A DNA stretch of 64,000 nucleotides. Source: Propionibacteriaceae bacterium. Its GTDB lineage: Bacteria; Actinomycetota; Actinomycetes; Propionibacteriales; Propionibacteriaceae. The stretch lies in the NCBI GenBank assembly GCA_017306015.1, contig JAFKJK010000019.1, positions 20,737-84,736 on the forward strand. The letters run 5' to 3'. Both the position numbers and the translations under genes were made by a program. The notes beneath the pieces are model-generated. The model was not told where the DNA came from and did no database searches. It worked only from the letters and a program-made list of their open reading frames with translations. Each line of letters opens with the position of its first letter. The stretch's first letter is position 1. This document shows, piece after piece, positions 1 through 7,189 of the stretch.

Positions 1-148
1 ACCCCCGCGCCCGGGCATGGGGCTGAGTCACAAGTCGCAGACCCTGGGACTCGAAGCGGCCTCGGGCCGCGCGACACCTCAGGATCGACCGGGATCCCTA
101 TCGATGACCGGTGTCGGAAGATCTGCATCTGAAGCGGCTAATCGCCCA

Positions 149-529
149 CTACAGGTGTCGCTGTGCGGCCGGTTGTATGTGGGACCCGGACGGGTCAGAG
201 CCTGCCAAGAGCTCCATTACGTGCCGGCGCCGGCGCGCTGCCACGTCTTCGGCGGCGATCCAGTCTCGCAACACCTTGGCCGTTCCTGGACGGGCGGTTT
301 GGGTGATCACGGCCTCAAGCGCCGCAATCCGTTGCTCTACGTCGTTCCAGCTGGCCTTGCCGCGAGCACGACGAAGCTTCTCGACGCTCGCCTCGCTGCA
401 GCGCCACACCGACCGCTTGCCGTGCACGATCAGCTTGCCGTCGAGGCTTCCGTTCTTGATCCACGCGATGACTGTCGGAACGGAGATCCCCAAGCGATCG
501 GCCGCCTGCTTCGTGCTGAGATCCGACAC
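149..529 (-). CDS. Small HTH (excisionase/MerR-type) DNA-binding protein
   Basis: The 126-residue protein opens with a compact winged-helix/HTH_17-type domain (about residues 1-50, TKQAADRLGISVPTVIAWIK, then a wing ending in a WR pair), the fold of phage excisionases and small MerR-like regulators. The remainder is a charged helical tail (EQRIAALEAVI) that could dimerise. The GTG start at 529 is preceded by a TTTGATAAA box only 8 nt upstream, suggesting a leaderless mRNA. It is divergent from the modification operon and shares its 47-bp promoter region, so it is probably an autoregulator or repressor of that operon; a role as recombination directionality factor for the integrase is the alternative. 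Family assignment is fairly secure, the role is inferred. Confidence 0.7.
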   Translation of the reverse strand: MSDLSTKQAADRLGISVPTVIAWIKNGSLDGKLIVHGKRSVWRCSEASVEKLRRARGKASWNDVEQRIAALEAVITQTARPGTAKVLRDWIAAEDVAARRRRHVMELLAGSDPSGSHIQPAAQRHL

Positions 530-537
530 GTTAACAC

Positions 538-576
538 TTTATCAAATCAGATCCATGACAGCGCGAGTTTGATAAA
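538..576. promoter_or_regulatory. Symmetric divergent promoter with back-to-back -10 boxes
   Basis: A perfect 9-bp inverted repeat, TTTATCAAA (538-546) and TTTGATAAA (568-576), lies in the 47-bp gap between the HTH gene and the operon. Read outwards, each arm gives a GATAAA(A/G)T -10-like element, followed 8 nt later by GTG (529, minus) or 9 nt later by ATG (586, plus). Both genes would then begin at or within a base or two of the transcription start. The repeat could also be the operator of the HTH protein. Confidence 0.55.
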
Positions 577-585
577 ATGCATCGC

Positions 586-1641
586 ATGAGTCTCGTTCTC
601 CAAGACGTCCTCCCTGCAGCGTCGCCTGTGTCGGCCGAGTCGGAGGCCATACCGAACTGTGTGCGCATTGGTGGCCGGACGTTGTGGCTGTCCCCCGTGT
701 TCGAGACGTACTGGCGTTTCGCCGCAGAGCGGCAGGCGACCTACTTGCGGAGGCTGGCAGGTGGGCGAGGCCCCTGGACAAGCGACCCCGTACTTCGGGC
801 GCACCGCTTCACGAACTGCTACCGAGCGTCCGACCGCGTGAGCCAGTACCTGATCCGACGTGTGATCTACGACGGTGAGTCGAGCGCGGAGGAGGTGGTC
901 TTCCGCATCCTCTTGTTCAAGATTTTCAACAAGGTGGAGACGTGGCAGGCGCTTCGAGCGGCCCTGGGCGAGCTGCGTTGGCGGGACTTCGATGCCGAGC
1001 GATACGCGGGCGTGCTCAGGGATGTGGCGGCGAGTGGGCGAGCGGTCTACTCCGCGGCTTACGTCATGCCAAGCCCTCACCTGGGCTACGAGCGGAAGTA
1101 CCGCAACCACCTCGCGCTGCTCGAGCGCATGATGCGAGACGGTGTCGTGCGCAAGCTCGGGCGCTCCGCCTCTATGCGCGAGGCGTTCGAGGTGCTTCGT
1201 GCTTACCAAGGACTGGGCGACTTCCTGGCCTTCCAGTACCTCATCGACATCAACTACTCGGAGGTTCTCGACTTCGACGAGATGAGCTTCGTCGTTGCCG
1301 GACCGGGCGCACGTTCCGGCCTGCGGAAGATCTTCGGAGCGTCCGCGGTCGGTGCGGAAGTGTCCCTGATCAGGCACATGGCGGACGAGCAGGACCGATA
1401 CTTCGACGCTCTCGGTCTGCACTTCGATGGGTTGGTCGGGCGCCCTCTGCAGCTCATCGATTGCCAGAACCTCTTCTGCGAGGTGGACAAGTACGCCCGT
1501 GTCGTTCACCCGCTTGTGACAGGAGGCACCAGCCGTCACCGGATCAAGCAGCGTTACGCGCCGGCTCCGGCTCGGCCCGAACCGGCCTTCTTCCCTCCGA
1601 AGTGGAACACGCGTGTCCCAGTTCTTGACTTCGATGTCTGA
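586..1641 (+). CDS. HMUDK_hel / aGPT-Pplase-like protein (5-hmdU DNA kinase helical-domain family)
   Basis: The protein (351 aa from ATG 586; an in-frame ATG at 577 adds three residues) carries the family signature: WRFAAERQATYLRR near the N-terminus, GPWTSDPVLRAHRFTN, then YRASDRVSQYLI. This family was described among phage thymine-hypermodification genes, first as alpha-glutamyl/putrescinyl-thymine pyrophosphorylases and later linked to 5-hydroxymethyl-dU DNA kinases. No P-loop (GxxxxGK[ST]) is visible, so this chain alone should not be a classical kinase; a thymidylate-kinase-like P-loop protein is encoded at 6314-6898. It is first in a seven-gene operon. I chose 586 because a -10-like TAAAAT at 573-578 would place the transcription start at that codon. 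The family call rests on motif memory; activity here is unproven. Confidence 0.7.
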   Translation: MSLVLQDVLPAASPVSAESEAIPNCVRIGGRTLWLSPVFETYWRFAAERQATYLRRLAGGRGPWTSDPVLRAHRFTNCYRASDRVSQYLIRRVIYDGESSAEEVVFRILLFKIFNKVETWQALRAALGELRWRDFDAERYAGVLRDVAASGRAVYSAAYVMPSPHLGYERKYRNHLALLERMMRDGVVRKLGRSASMREAFEVLRAYQGLGDFLAFQYLIDINYSEVLDFDEMSFVVAGPGARSGLRKIFGASAVGAEVSLIRHMADEQDRYFDALGLHFDGLVGRPLQLIDCQNLFCEVDKYARVVHPLVTGGTSRHRIKQRYAPAPARPEPAFFPPKWNTRVPVLDFDV

Positions 1642-1659
1642 TTTTCCGACACTGGAGTC

Positions 1660-2052
1660 GTGACCCACAGCGAACTCGAGGACACCACGTTCGGAGGACT
1701 GTTCGATGCTCCCCGGTCTAGCCCTACGCAAACCGACCAGCCGCGCGTTGTGGTTCCCGACCAGCCGTCGTTGATCGCGATGAGCGTGGAAGCGCTGGAG
1801 CGGCTCTTGGCCCAGCTGATGGCCGAGCATGAAGCGGTCACACCCGAGGAGCTCCTTGAGCGCCCAATGCTGGACGGTTCGCTGCGAACCAGCAGCGTCT
1901 TCATGCTGGCACTGATCGTCCGAATCGGGAACAGCATCGGTCAGAAGCTCGTGAAGGCCTCGGACCTAGATGACTCACGCCGCTTGCAGACGCTGCGCGG
2001 CACCGCTGAAGTCCTAAAGGAACTGCTCACACGAATGGAGGTGGCCCAGTGA
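1660..2052 (+). CDS. Small helical protein, candidate acyl/peptidyl carrier protein
   Basis: A 130-residue protein with a GTG start, 18 bp after the preceding gene. The first 40 residues look disordered; the rest is helical. Residues 61-118 have the layout of a carrier protein: helix I (PEELLERPM), a loop with two serines (T77-S78-S79-V80), a hydrophobic helix II (FMLALIVRIGNSIGQKL), then an acidic loop SDLDD and a final helix. Aligned to E. coli AcpP, S79 falls on the phosphopantetheine serine and IGQKL on FGIEI. The canonical DSL motif is degenerate (SSV), so this is a hypothesis. It is strengthened by an AcpS-type transferase two genes downstream and by the lack of any other carrier candidate. 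Its stop overlaps the next start by 4 bp. Confidence 0.5.
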   Translation: MTHSELEDTTFGGLFDAPRSSPTQTDQPRVVVPDQPSLIAMSVEALERLLAQLMAEHEAVTPEELLERPMLDGSLRTSSVFMLALIVRIGNSIGQKLVKASDLDDSRRLQTLRGTAEVLKELLTRMEVAQ

Positions 2053-2900
2053 AGGTGATCCCCGTCGCAGACACGATCGACGAGGCCTGGCTCAACACCA
2101 TCGAGGAACTCCGCCACGAACCAGGCGGACGCGCCGCCCACGTTGTGACTACCGTGACCCGGCCCGTCCGACCAGACCTTTCGGGCATCTCGATCGACCC
2201 CATCTTCCAGGCGACGCTGGAGTCGACTCTCATCGCGCGGAATCCGAGGTGGAACCGGGTGGAGTCCGTGGCAGAAACCATCTTTCCAGGCTCGCTGTAC
2301 CGCTGGCACATGGCCAGCTGGTCCCCAGAACTCAGTGAAGAAGAGCGGGCGGACATCGAAGGCAGATCGAGAGCCTTCTTCGACGAGTACTTCGAGATGC
2401 ATCCGCTGATCAAACAGGCTCCTGCCAACAGTTGGGGGGACACGTACTTCGGCCGTCTCGTCGACTGGAACGGGAACAACCAGCTCGACTACTGGATCTC
2501 CGCGCTGCGCGGAAAGCGCGAACTCAGAAAGAGGACCTTCGGTGAAGCCAACCTTGCCATCGCCGGCGAGGGAGAGATTGCTGTCGGTGGCCAGTTGCGG
2601 GCATCGACCGACCACCACCACCTGGGCGGGCCCTGCCTGGTTCACATCAACCTGAGTGTGGTTGAGTCGCGGCTGAACCTCCTCGCGAACTATCGGCACT
2701 GGTACCTTCAGGAGAGGGCCTACGGCAACCTCGCCGGACTTGCCAGCCTGCTTAGGTTCATGAGCCTGCAGACCGGCTATCCGCCGGGCGAGCTGATGGT
2801 TGTCAGTGGCATCGCGAAAGCGCAGACAGACGCCCGAGGAGGCGCCGGTGCGATCGACAGCCTCACCGCACAGCTTCGCACCTTGGTCGGTCCGAAGTGA
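2049..2900 (+). CDS. Divergent thymidylate-synthase-fold protein
   Basis: The C-terminal half of this 283-aa protein follows the thymidylate synthase core. P195-C196 begins a strand (CLVHINLSVVESRLNLL) as the catalytic PC does in TS. YRHWYLQERAYGN-LAGL occupies the place of QRSxDxxLGxPFNxxxY, with N227 where TS has its dUMP-binding Asn. TGYPPGELMVVSG corresponds to TGLxPGEFxHxxG. The N-terminal half shows little similarity to TS. The protein probably acts on a pyrimidine nucleotide at C5 (methylation or hydroxymethylation through a Cys adduct), but folate use and substrate are unknown. Translation starts at GTG, overlapping the carrier-like gene, with GGAGG 8 nt upstream. A second, more canonical TS homologue is encoded at 5324-6310. 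Confidence 0.65.
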   Translation: MKVIPVADTIDEAWLNTIEELRHEPGGRAAHVVTTVTRPVRPDLSGISIDPIFQATLESTLIARNPRWNRVESVAETIFPGSLYRWHMASWSPELSEEERADIEGRSRAFFDEYFEMHPLIKQAPANSWGDTYFGRLVDWNGNNQLDYWISALRGKRELRKRTFGEANLAIAGEGEIAVGGQLRASTDHHHLGGPCLVHINLSVVESRLNLLANYRHWYLQERAYGNLAGLASLLRFMSLQTGYPPGELMVVSGIAKAQTDARGGAGAIDSLTAQLRTLVGPK

Positions 2901-3283
2901 TCGTGCTGACAGGCATTGATCTCGCCAGCATCCACGAGGTCGACAAGCTGGCCGCAGAACCAGGCGCCAGCGACGGAGTCTGGACGGCGAGCGAACAACA
3001 TGCGCACGAAGGCTACCCAGAGCGCCGCGCGGGCCAGTGGGCAGCCAAGGAGGCTGTCATGAAGATCCTTGGCGAGGGCGTCGGCAAGATCGATCCCAGA
3101 GACATTGAGATCGAGTGCGCCGAAGGGCGCCGGCCGCAGGTTCGCCTTCACGGCAAGGCGGCGATCCTCGGACGCGATCTTCGTATCACGTCCTTGTCAG
3201 TCTCGATCACTCACGAACACGGCGCTGCGGCAGCAGTTGCGGTAGCGCTCGCAGAGGAAGGAGGATCCGATGGCGACCTCTGA
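2897..3283 (+). CDS. 4'-phosphopantetheinyl transferase (AcpS family)
   Basis: At 128 aa this matches AcpS-type transferases, which move 4'-phosphopantetheine from CoA to a carrier-protein serine. The N-terminal TGIDLASI holds the Mg-binding Asp. WAAKEAVMKILGEG (about residues 50-63) is the FAAKEAxxKALGTG motif with the catalytic Glu/Lys. The C-terminal SVSITHEHGAAAAVAV corresponds to the conserved LSHxxxxAxA strand. An AcpS inside a nucleotide-modification operon is unusual; its natural partner would be the product of 1660-2052. GTG at 2897 overlaps the previous stop by 4 bp; GTG 2903 is an alternative. The ORF overlaps the XRE gene by 14 bp, and its last codons contain that gene's AGGAGG ribosome-binding site. 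Confidence 0.85.
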   Translation: MIVLTGIDLASIHEVDKLAAEPGASDGVWTASEQHAHEGYPERRAGQWAAKEAVMKILGEGVGKIDPRDIEIECAEGRRPQVRLHGKAAILGRDLRITSLSVSITHEHGAAAAVAVALAEEGGSDGDL

Positions 3284-3635
3284 CAGCCCGGCGGAGGCCC
3301 ATGCGCGTGAACTCGGTGCCCGCCTGCGGGCGTCGCGAGAGTTTCTGCAGCTGACCCAAGCTGATGTTGCCCAGGCCCTGGGTATCCAACGCACCGCCAT
3401 CCCCGCAATGGAGACCGGCTCGCGGAAAGTCAGCGCTGTCGAACTGCAGCGGCTCGCAAGGCTCTACCGGCGACCGGTGAGCTGGCTCCTGGGTGACGAG
3501 GAGCCCGCTAGCGATGACGAAGTTCAAACGCTCTACCGCGTCGCGCAAGGCCTGACTGAGACCGATCGAGCGCAGGTTCTCGACTTTGCCAGGTTTCTGG
3601 CGGGGCGGCCGCACACAGACCGCGGAGAATCGTGA
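3270..3635 (+). CDS. XRE-family transcriptional regulator
   Basis: A 121-aa protein with a Cro/C1 HTH in residues 14-66: LGARLRASREFLQLTQADVAQALGIQRTAI, ending in the usual LARLYRRPVSWLLG. A short helical tail (DRAQVLDFARFL) follows and may dimerise or be the site cut by the downstream ImmA/IrrE protease. XRE-ImmA pairs control mobile elements and stress genes: the metalloprotease cleaves or releases the repressor on a signal. The strong AAGGAGG ribosome-binding site (spacing 7) inside the preceding gene suggests higher translation than its neighbours, as expected for a repressor. It overlaps the next gene by 4 bp. Confidence 0.9.
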   Translation: MATSDSPAEAHARELGARLRASREFLQLTQADVAQALGIQRTAIPAMETGSRKVSAVELQRLARLYRRPVSWLLGDEEPASDDEVQTLYRVAQGLTETDRAQVLDFARFLAGRPHTDRGES

Positions 3636-4657
3636 GCGGCGGGCTCAAGGCCATCCAGGCCGCGGCCGAGACGCTGGACCGGCTTGCTCTCGACCAGTCC
3701 CAACCGATCGACATCTACGACGCGATCGACAGATGCGGCCTCTTCCTCTCGTTCAGCGCCCTCGACGGGATCCTCGGCGCGTCCTTGCCTCAGTTGCACG
3801 GCGTACTGGTCACAACGCGGCGCAGCCCTGCGATCCAGCGGTACACGGCCGCCCACGAGCTGGCTCACTGCGTGCTGCACGAGGACCTCATGATCTTGGA
3901 CGAAGAGTCCCAGATTCTCGAGAGCTCACCGGCCGAGCAGGAGCAGCAAGCGCAGCTGTTCGCCAGCGCGTTCCTCATGCCTCCTGAGCTCGTGTTCAGG
4001 CTGGCGGACCAGTACCGCATCCATCCCGACAGCGTGACACCCGCTGCCGTGGGGCAGGCGGCGCGTGACATGCGCGTCAGCTTCGAAGCCGCTGCGCGCA
4101 GGCTGCAACAACTGGAGCGGATAACCTACGACGACCTCGATCGGGTGATGGCCGGAAGGTCGCGATGGCGCCGAGAAGCGCTCTTCGGCGTGCCGCCGGT
4201 CAAGGGGGCGCACGATGTGTGGGGGGTGCGGGCGAGCAGTCGTCCAACCAAGCTCACGGTGACCGTGGGCGACCAGGTGACCATCCTGTTCCCTGAGAAC
4301 CGCACGACTGGATACCAGTGGATCCCCAGTGACCCGAACGCCGGGGACGAAGCAGTCAGGACGGTGGGCGACGAGTTCCGGATCCCACGATCCTCGCAGA
4401 CGGACGGTGATCAAGAGCCAGCCGTAGGTCAGCAAGGTGAACGGGTCATCTCCCTGATGCCCGTCCAGCCAGGGAAGACCACGAGAGCTTGGCGTCTTGT
4501 GCGGCCGTTCGACCCTGAGCAATCGATCGCAGAGTTCACGGCTGAACTCGATGCCCTCCCGGCCGCAGCCGAGCAGCGTCGTCTCCAGCTCCTCTCGACC
4601 GCTCTGGACTCACCCCAACCCTCGCCGGTCCAGTTCGCAAGTGGTGATGTCGAGTGA
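3632..4657 (+). CDS. ImmA/IrrE-type metalloprotease fused to a chagasin (I42) inhibitor domain
   Basis: This 341-aa protein has two parts. Residues about 20-165 form an ImmA/IrrE (M78/COG2856) protease: the zinc motif H75-E-L-A-H79, then E104 in EQQAQLFASAFLMP as probable third ligand. Residues about 198-305 form a chagasin-like domain with all three inhibitory loops: N223-R-T-T-G-Y228-Q-W (the NPTTGY loop), G266-Q-Q-G269 (the GxGG loop) and R291-P-F (the RPW loop). Chagasins block papain-family cysteine proteases by wedging these loops into the active site, and the very next gene encodes a papain-like protease. The fusion probably holds that protease inactive and may release it, or cleave the XRE repressor, on a signal. 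The C-terminal 35 residues are unassigned. GTG start, 4-bp overlaps on both sides. Confidence 0.85.
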   Translation: MSGGLKAIQAAAETLDRLALDQSQPIDIYDAIDRCGLFLSFSALDGILGASLPQLHGVLVTTRRSPAIQRYTAAHELAHCVLHEDLMILDEESQILESSPAEQEQQAQLFASAFLMPPELVFRLADQYRIHPDSVTPAAVGQAARDMRVSFEAAARRLQQLERITYDDLDRVMAGRSRWRREALFGVPPVKGAHDVWGVRASSRPTKLTVTVGDQVTILFPENRTTGYQWIPSDPNAGDEAVRTVGDEFRIPRSSQTDGDQEPAVGQQGERVISLMPVQPGKTTRAWRLVRPFDPEQSIAEFTAELDALPAAAEQRRLQLLSTALDSPQPSPVQFASGDVE

Positions 4658-5340
4658 CTCAGCCGGTACTTCCGGGCGCCGACATCAACCTCCGTGCGGA
4701 GTTCTCGTGGCCCGCGCCAGACCAAGGCGCACGACCGATATGTCTGGTGATGGCCACGACCGGAGCCCATGATTGGGATGCCGCTCGGCACGGTGAAGAC
4801 CGCCGAGCCGCAGAAGCGTTGTGGTGGGCCGCCGCCGCCGTTCAGGGGCACACCCGCAGCTCCAACTTCACATCCATTTCTGCCGCATTGATGCACTCTG
4901 GGCAGCCGTCCGAGGCCTCCTGGCCATATCCGCAAGGCAAAGTCGCTGCGGCCCCCGATGAGCCACCCCTCGCCTGTGCCACGCCTCCGTGGCGCACCGC
5001 CTCTATCGCGAAGTTTGAGCTGAAACGAGACGACCACGAGGCCGCTATCGAGTCGGCGCTCGGTGCCGGCAGCCCAGTGATCTTGGTACTTCGGGTGACC
5101 GACGAGTTCGACCAACCTGACTCTGATGGCGTGATCGCTGCACCCGCAGCGAAGTCCTCGAGCAGAGGCAACCACGCCGTCCTAGCGGTCGGCGCGAGAG
5201 AGGTTGACGGCTACGGCCGTCACCTCCTGATCCGCAACTCATGGGGGCCAAAGTGGGCCGTGGAAGGCCACGCCCTTCTGCCTGTGCGCTACCTAGCGAC
5301 GCACGGTCTCTGGGCCGCGACCGTTACGGGGACCGCTTGA
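4654..5340 (+). CDS. Papain-like (C1) cysteine peptidase
   Basis: At 228 aa with no signal peptide, this is a cytoplasmic C1-type peptidase. The triad can be placed: Q24-G-A-R-P-I-C30 (oxyanion Gln and catalytic Cys, in the DQGxRPTC form seen in bacterial C1 proteins), G-N-H174-A-V-L-A-V-G, and N195-S-W-G. No propeptide precedes the catalytic domain, so activity must be controlled otherwise, most simply by the chagasin domain encoded just upstream. The GTG start overlaps the upstream stop by 4 bp, which would couple synthesis of the two. The 3' end overlaps the convergent TS-like gene by 17 bp. Possible roles: effector or toxin protease, or a maturation enzyme within the system. Confidence 0.8.
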   Translation: MTQPVLPGADINLRAEFSWPAPDQGARPICLVMATTGAHDWDAARHGEDRRAAEALWWAAAAVQGHTRSSNFTSISAALMHSGQPSEASWPYPQGKVAAAPDEPPLACATPPWRTASIAKFELKRDDHEAAIESALGAGSPVILVLRVTDEFDQPDSDGVIAAPAAKSSSRGNHAVLAVGAREVDGYGRHLLIRNSWGPKWAVEGHALLPVRYLATHGLWAATVTGTA

Positions 5341-6310
5341 ACCACGCGGCCAAATGCGCAACGGCCGCGAAGTACTCCGTTCCCGAAAGCCACGCTAGAC
5401 GATGATCGATAGGGCGTCCATTCTGCAGGTCCCAAAAGGCCGCCGAACAGACCGCAAAGGTGCAGATCAAGGCCTCAGGTACGCAGCGCTCCACCTCCGC
5501 GCACGGAAGGTCCGAACCTGACCGGAGTGCCATCTCGACATCGAAGAACGCAGCCAGGTCAGACTCAAGACTTGACCACGTACCAGAGTACGTGGTCCGG
5601 CGAGTGGTCTCGTCCGGCTCGGTCGCGGTGGCGAGAATCTGCTCGACGCGCGAAAGATGGGTCTCGTACACGTGGCAGGACCCAACGAACCAGTGCTGGC
5701 GCCCGACCTCTAGTCCCGCCCAAGACGCCATCAATTCGTGCACGACGCTCCACAGGAACGAGTCCACGCCGGAGAACCCCCACATCAAATCCAGACTCCG
5801 CACAGCCACCGACAGGTCGAGGCGGTCGCCCACACGCAGGAAGTGCAGCCAGTTGTTGCACGGCACGTCTTTGGTGTCCACATCCGCGTAGTCAGTGCCG
5901 GGATCAAACAGACTCATCGCCGCCCTACGAGTGTGACTGTCATGAAGAAGCAACCGCCTGGCCTCGTCAAGCTGGTCAACGCCGAAATGGCTCCGCAGCC
6001 GTGGGCCATACGCGCCACGCCACGTCACGCCGTCGTCGGAGTATGCCGTTGCGCGCGGCAGGTACGGCTGGATGAAGGCGAGGTCGTCGCGCCCAGCGAT
6101 GGTCCACAGCGCCTCGGCGATCGATGCTGCCACGTTGTTGTTGCGATGCGGCACCACGATGCACCGACGGAGGGGATCCGTGATCGTGAACGACTCTCCG
6201 GCCAGCTCCCGTGTGGGATCTGTCCGTCTCGTGATCGCACGGCCGTCGTGAAGCACGCGAGCGATCTCTCCGACGAACGCGCCGCGCGCCGTTCCGTACT
6301 CGATGCTCAT
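5324..6310 (-). CDS. Thymidylate synthase / deoxypyrimidine hydroxymethylase homologue
   Basis: This 328-aa protein matches the TS superfamily clearly. V149-P-C151-N-N-W-L-H-F holds the catalytic Cys, R171-S-L-D174 is the RSxD motif, and GLEVGRQHWFVGSCHVYETH is the C-terminal folate/nucleotide segment with GSxHxY. Where TS has Asn in GLPFN, the best alignment (with one inserted residue) puts D183; Asn-to-Asp at this site is associated with dCMP-preferring enzymes such as T4 dCMP hydroxymethylase. It probably makes methyl- or hydroxymethyl-dUMP/dCMP for the modification pathway rather than replacing cellular ThyA. It lies 3 bp after the kinase gene in one minus-strand operon convergent with the seven-gene operon. 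Confidence 0.75.
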   Translation of the reverse strand: MSIEYGTARGAFVGEIARVLHDGRAITRRTDPTRELAGESFTITDPLRRCIVVPHRNNNVAASIAEALWTIAGRDDLAFIQPYLPRATAYSDDGVTWRGAYGPRLRSHFGVDQLDEARRLLLHDSHTRRAAMSLFDPGTDYADVDTKDVPCNNWLHFLRVGDRLDLSVAVRSLDLMWGFSGVDSFLWSVVHELMASWAGLEVGRQHWFVGSCHVYETHLSRVEQILATATEPDETTRRTTYSGTWSSLESDLAAFFDVEMALRSGSDLPCAEVERCVPEALICTFAVCSAAFWDLQNGRPIDHRLAWLSGTEYFAAVAHLAAWFKRSP

Positions 6311-6313
6311 CCT

Positions 6314-6898
6314 CTAGATCTCGACAATCGCTCTCGATTGAAGTTCGGCCACTATCCGCTCACTCAGCGAGTCGGGGCTTCCGGAGCCGACCCTGACGCA
6401 GAGCGCGCCAGCTGCTTGGGCGAGCCGTCGGTACGACGCCAACACGGTCGAGGTGTTCGCGGCATCTGTGTCGAACGGCTGATCGAAGAGGAAGACCACG
6501 TCTGGCTTGAGTCGCGACCAGATCCCATTAACGAGATCTGTGAACGTCGACTCTGACACGCCGACCGCCTCCATGCCGTGACCGAGCCCTCCGTAGGCGA
6601 GGGTCGACCAGCCGCACCGATCCAGGACGAGCCCGTAACGTTCACGGGCCTCGAGCAACTGCTGCATGTTGATGAGGTGCGCGGCGAGATGAAGGAGCTG
6701 CACGGCAAGGGGCTCGTCTAGCTTTCGCGCTTCGGTCACTTCGTAGATGTCATCGGTGCAATGTGCGACGCCGGATGGCATGTGGGCCTGTGCGGGGGCA
6801 GGATTCCACGGAAGCGCCAGTAGGCGGTCAATCTGGGTCGTCTTGCCGGCTCGGTCCAGACCCTCGAAGACCACGAGGGAACCAGGGACCCACCGCAT
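6314..6898 (-). CDS. Thymidylate-kinase-like P-loop protein
   Basis: From ATG 6898 the protein has 194 residues. V10-F-E-G-L-D-R-A-G-K-T-T21 is the Walker A motif in the dTMP kinase context (FEGxDGAGKST), and DRCGWSTLAYGG corresponds to DRYxxSxxAYQG. A hydrophobic strand VVFLFDQPF replaces the usual xxLDVxP. It likely phosphorylates a (modified) pyrimidine monophosphate made by the adjacent TS homologue, or serves as the missing kinase module for the HMUDK_hel protein. The reading frame continues upstream to 7039, but that extension is proline-rich and not TMPK-like; GGGGGAGAG directly precedes ATG 6898. That spacing is tight, so a GTG a few codons upstream (around 6937) is possible. Confidence 0.7.
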   Translation of the reverse strand: MRWVPGSLVVFEGLDRAGKTTQIDRLLALPWNPAPAQAHMPSGVAHCTDDIYEVTEARKLDEPLAVQLLHLAAHLINMQQLLEARERYGLVLDRCGWSTLAYGGLGHGMEAVGVSESTFTDLVNGIWSRLKPDVVFLFDQPFDTDAANTSTVLASYRRLAQAAGALCVRVGSGSPDSLSERIVAELQSRAIVEI

Positions 6899-7189
6899 CT
6901 CTCCCCCAATGAACAACTGATTGATCGGATGCCCTACATCCTCTCGGCCCGGCGTGAGCGGCCAGCGGGGACACGCCGCCCGGAGCGTGTCGTAGTGCGC
7001 GAAACGGTGCGACGGTGGACACTGGGTCTGGCTGGGCACCCCCGCCGTTCTGGATCCGCACTCCGCTTCCCGGGTGGGCGCCGCCCGCCGGTGGCCGAGA
7101 ACTCGACCGGTTCATCGCTGGACCCGACTCCGGCGCCAACTCGCGGCGACATCCCGTAGCCCCGGACACGGCTGACCTATGCTCGCCGC
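6899..7189. promoter_or_regulatory. Divergent intergenic region with likely leaderless GNAT promoter
   Basis: This 291-bp gap separates the minus-strand kinase/TS pair from the GNAT gene. On the plus strand TATGCT (7178-7183) is followed by six bases and then ATG 7190, the spacing of a leaderless transcript, as proposed for the other divergent promoter of the element. I see no convincing gene in the rest. Confidence 0.4.

Noticed and set aside
1..148. Coding sequence at the left edge
   Set aside because: Frames crossing this stretch are antisense or overlap shadows of the HTH gene; no protein-like signal was seen.
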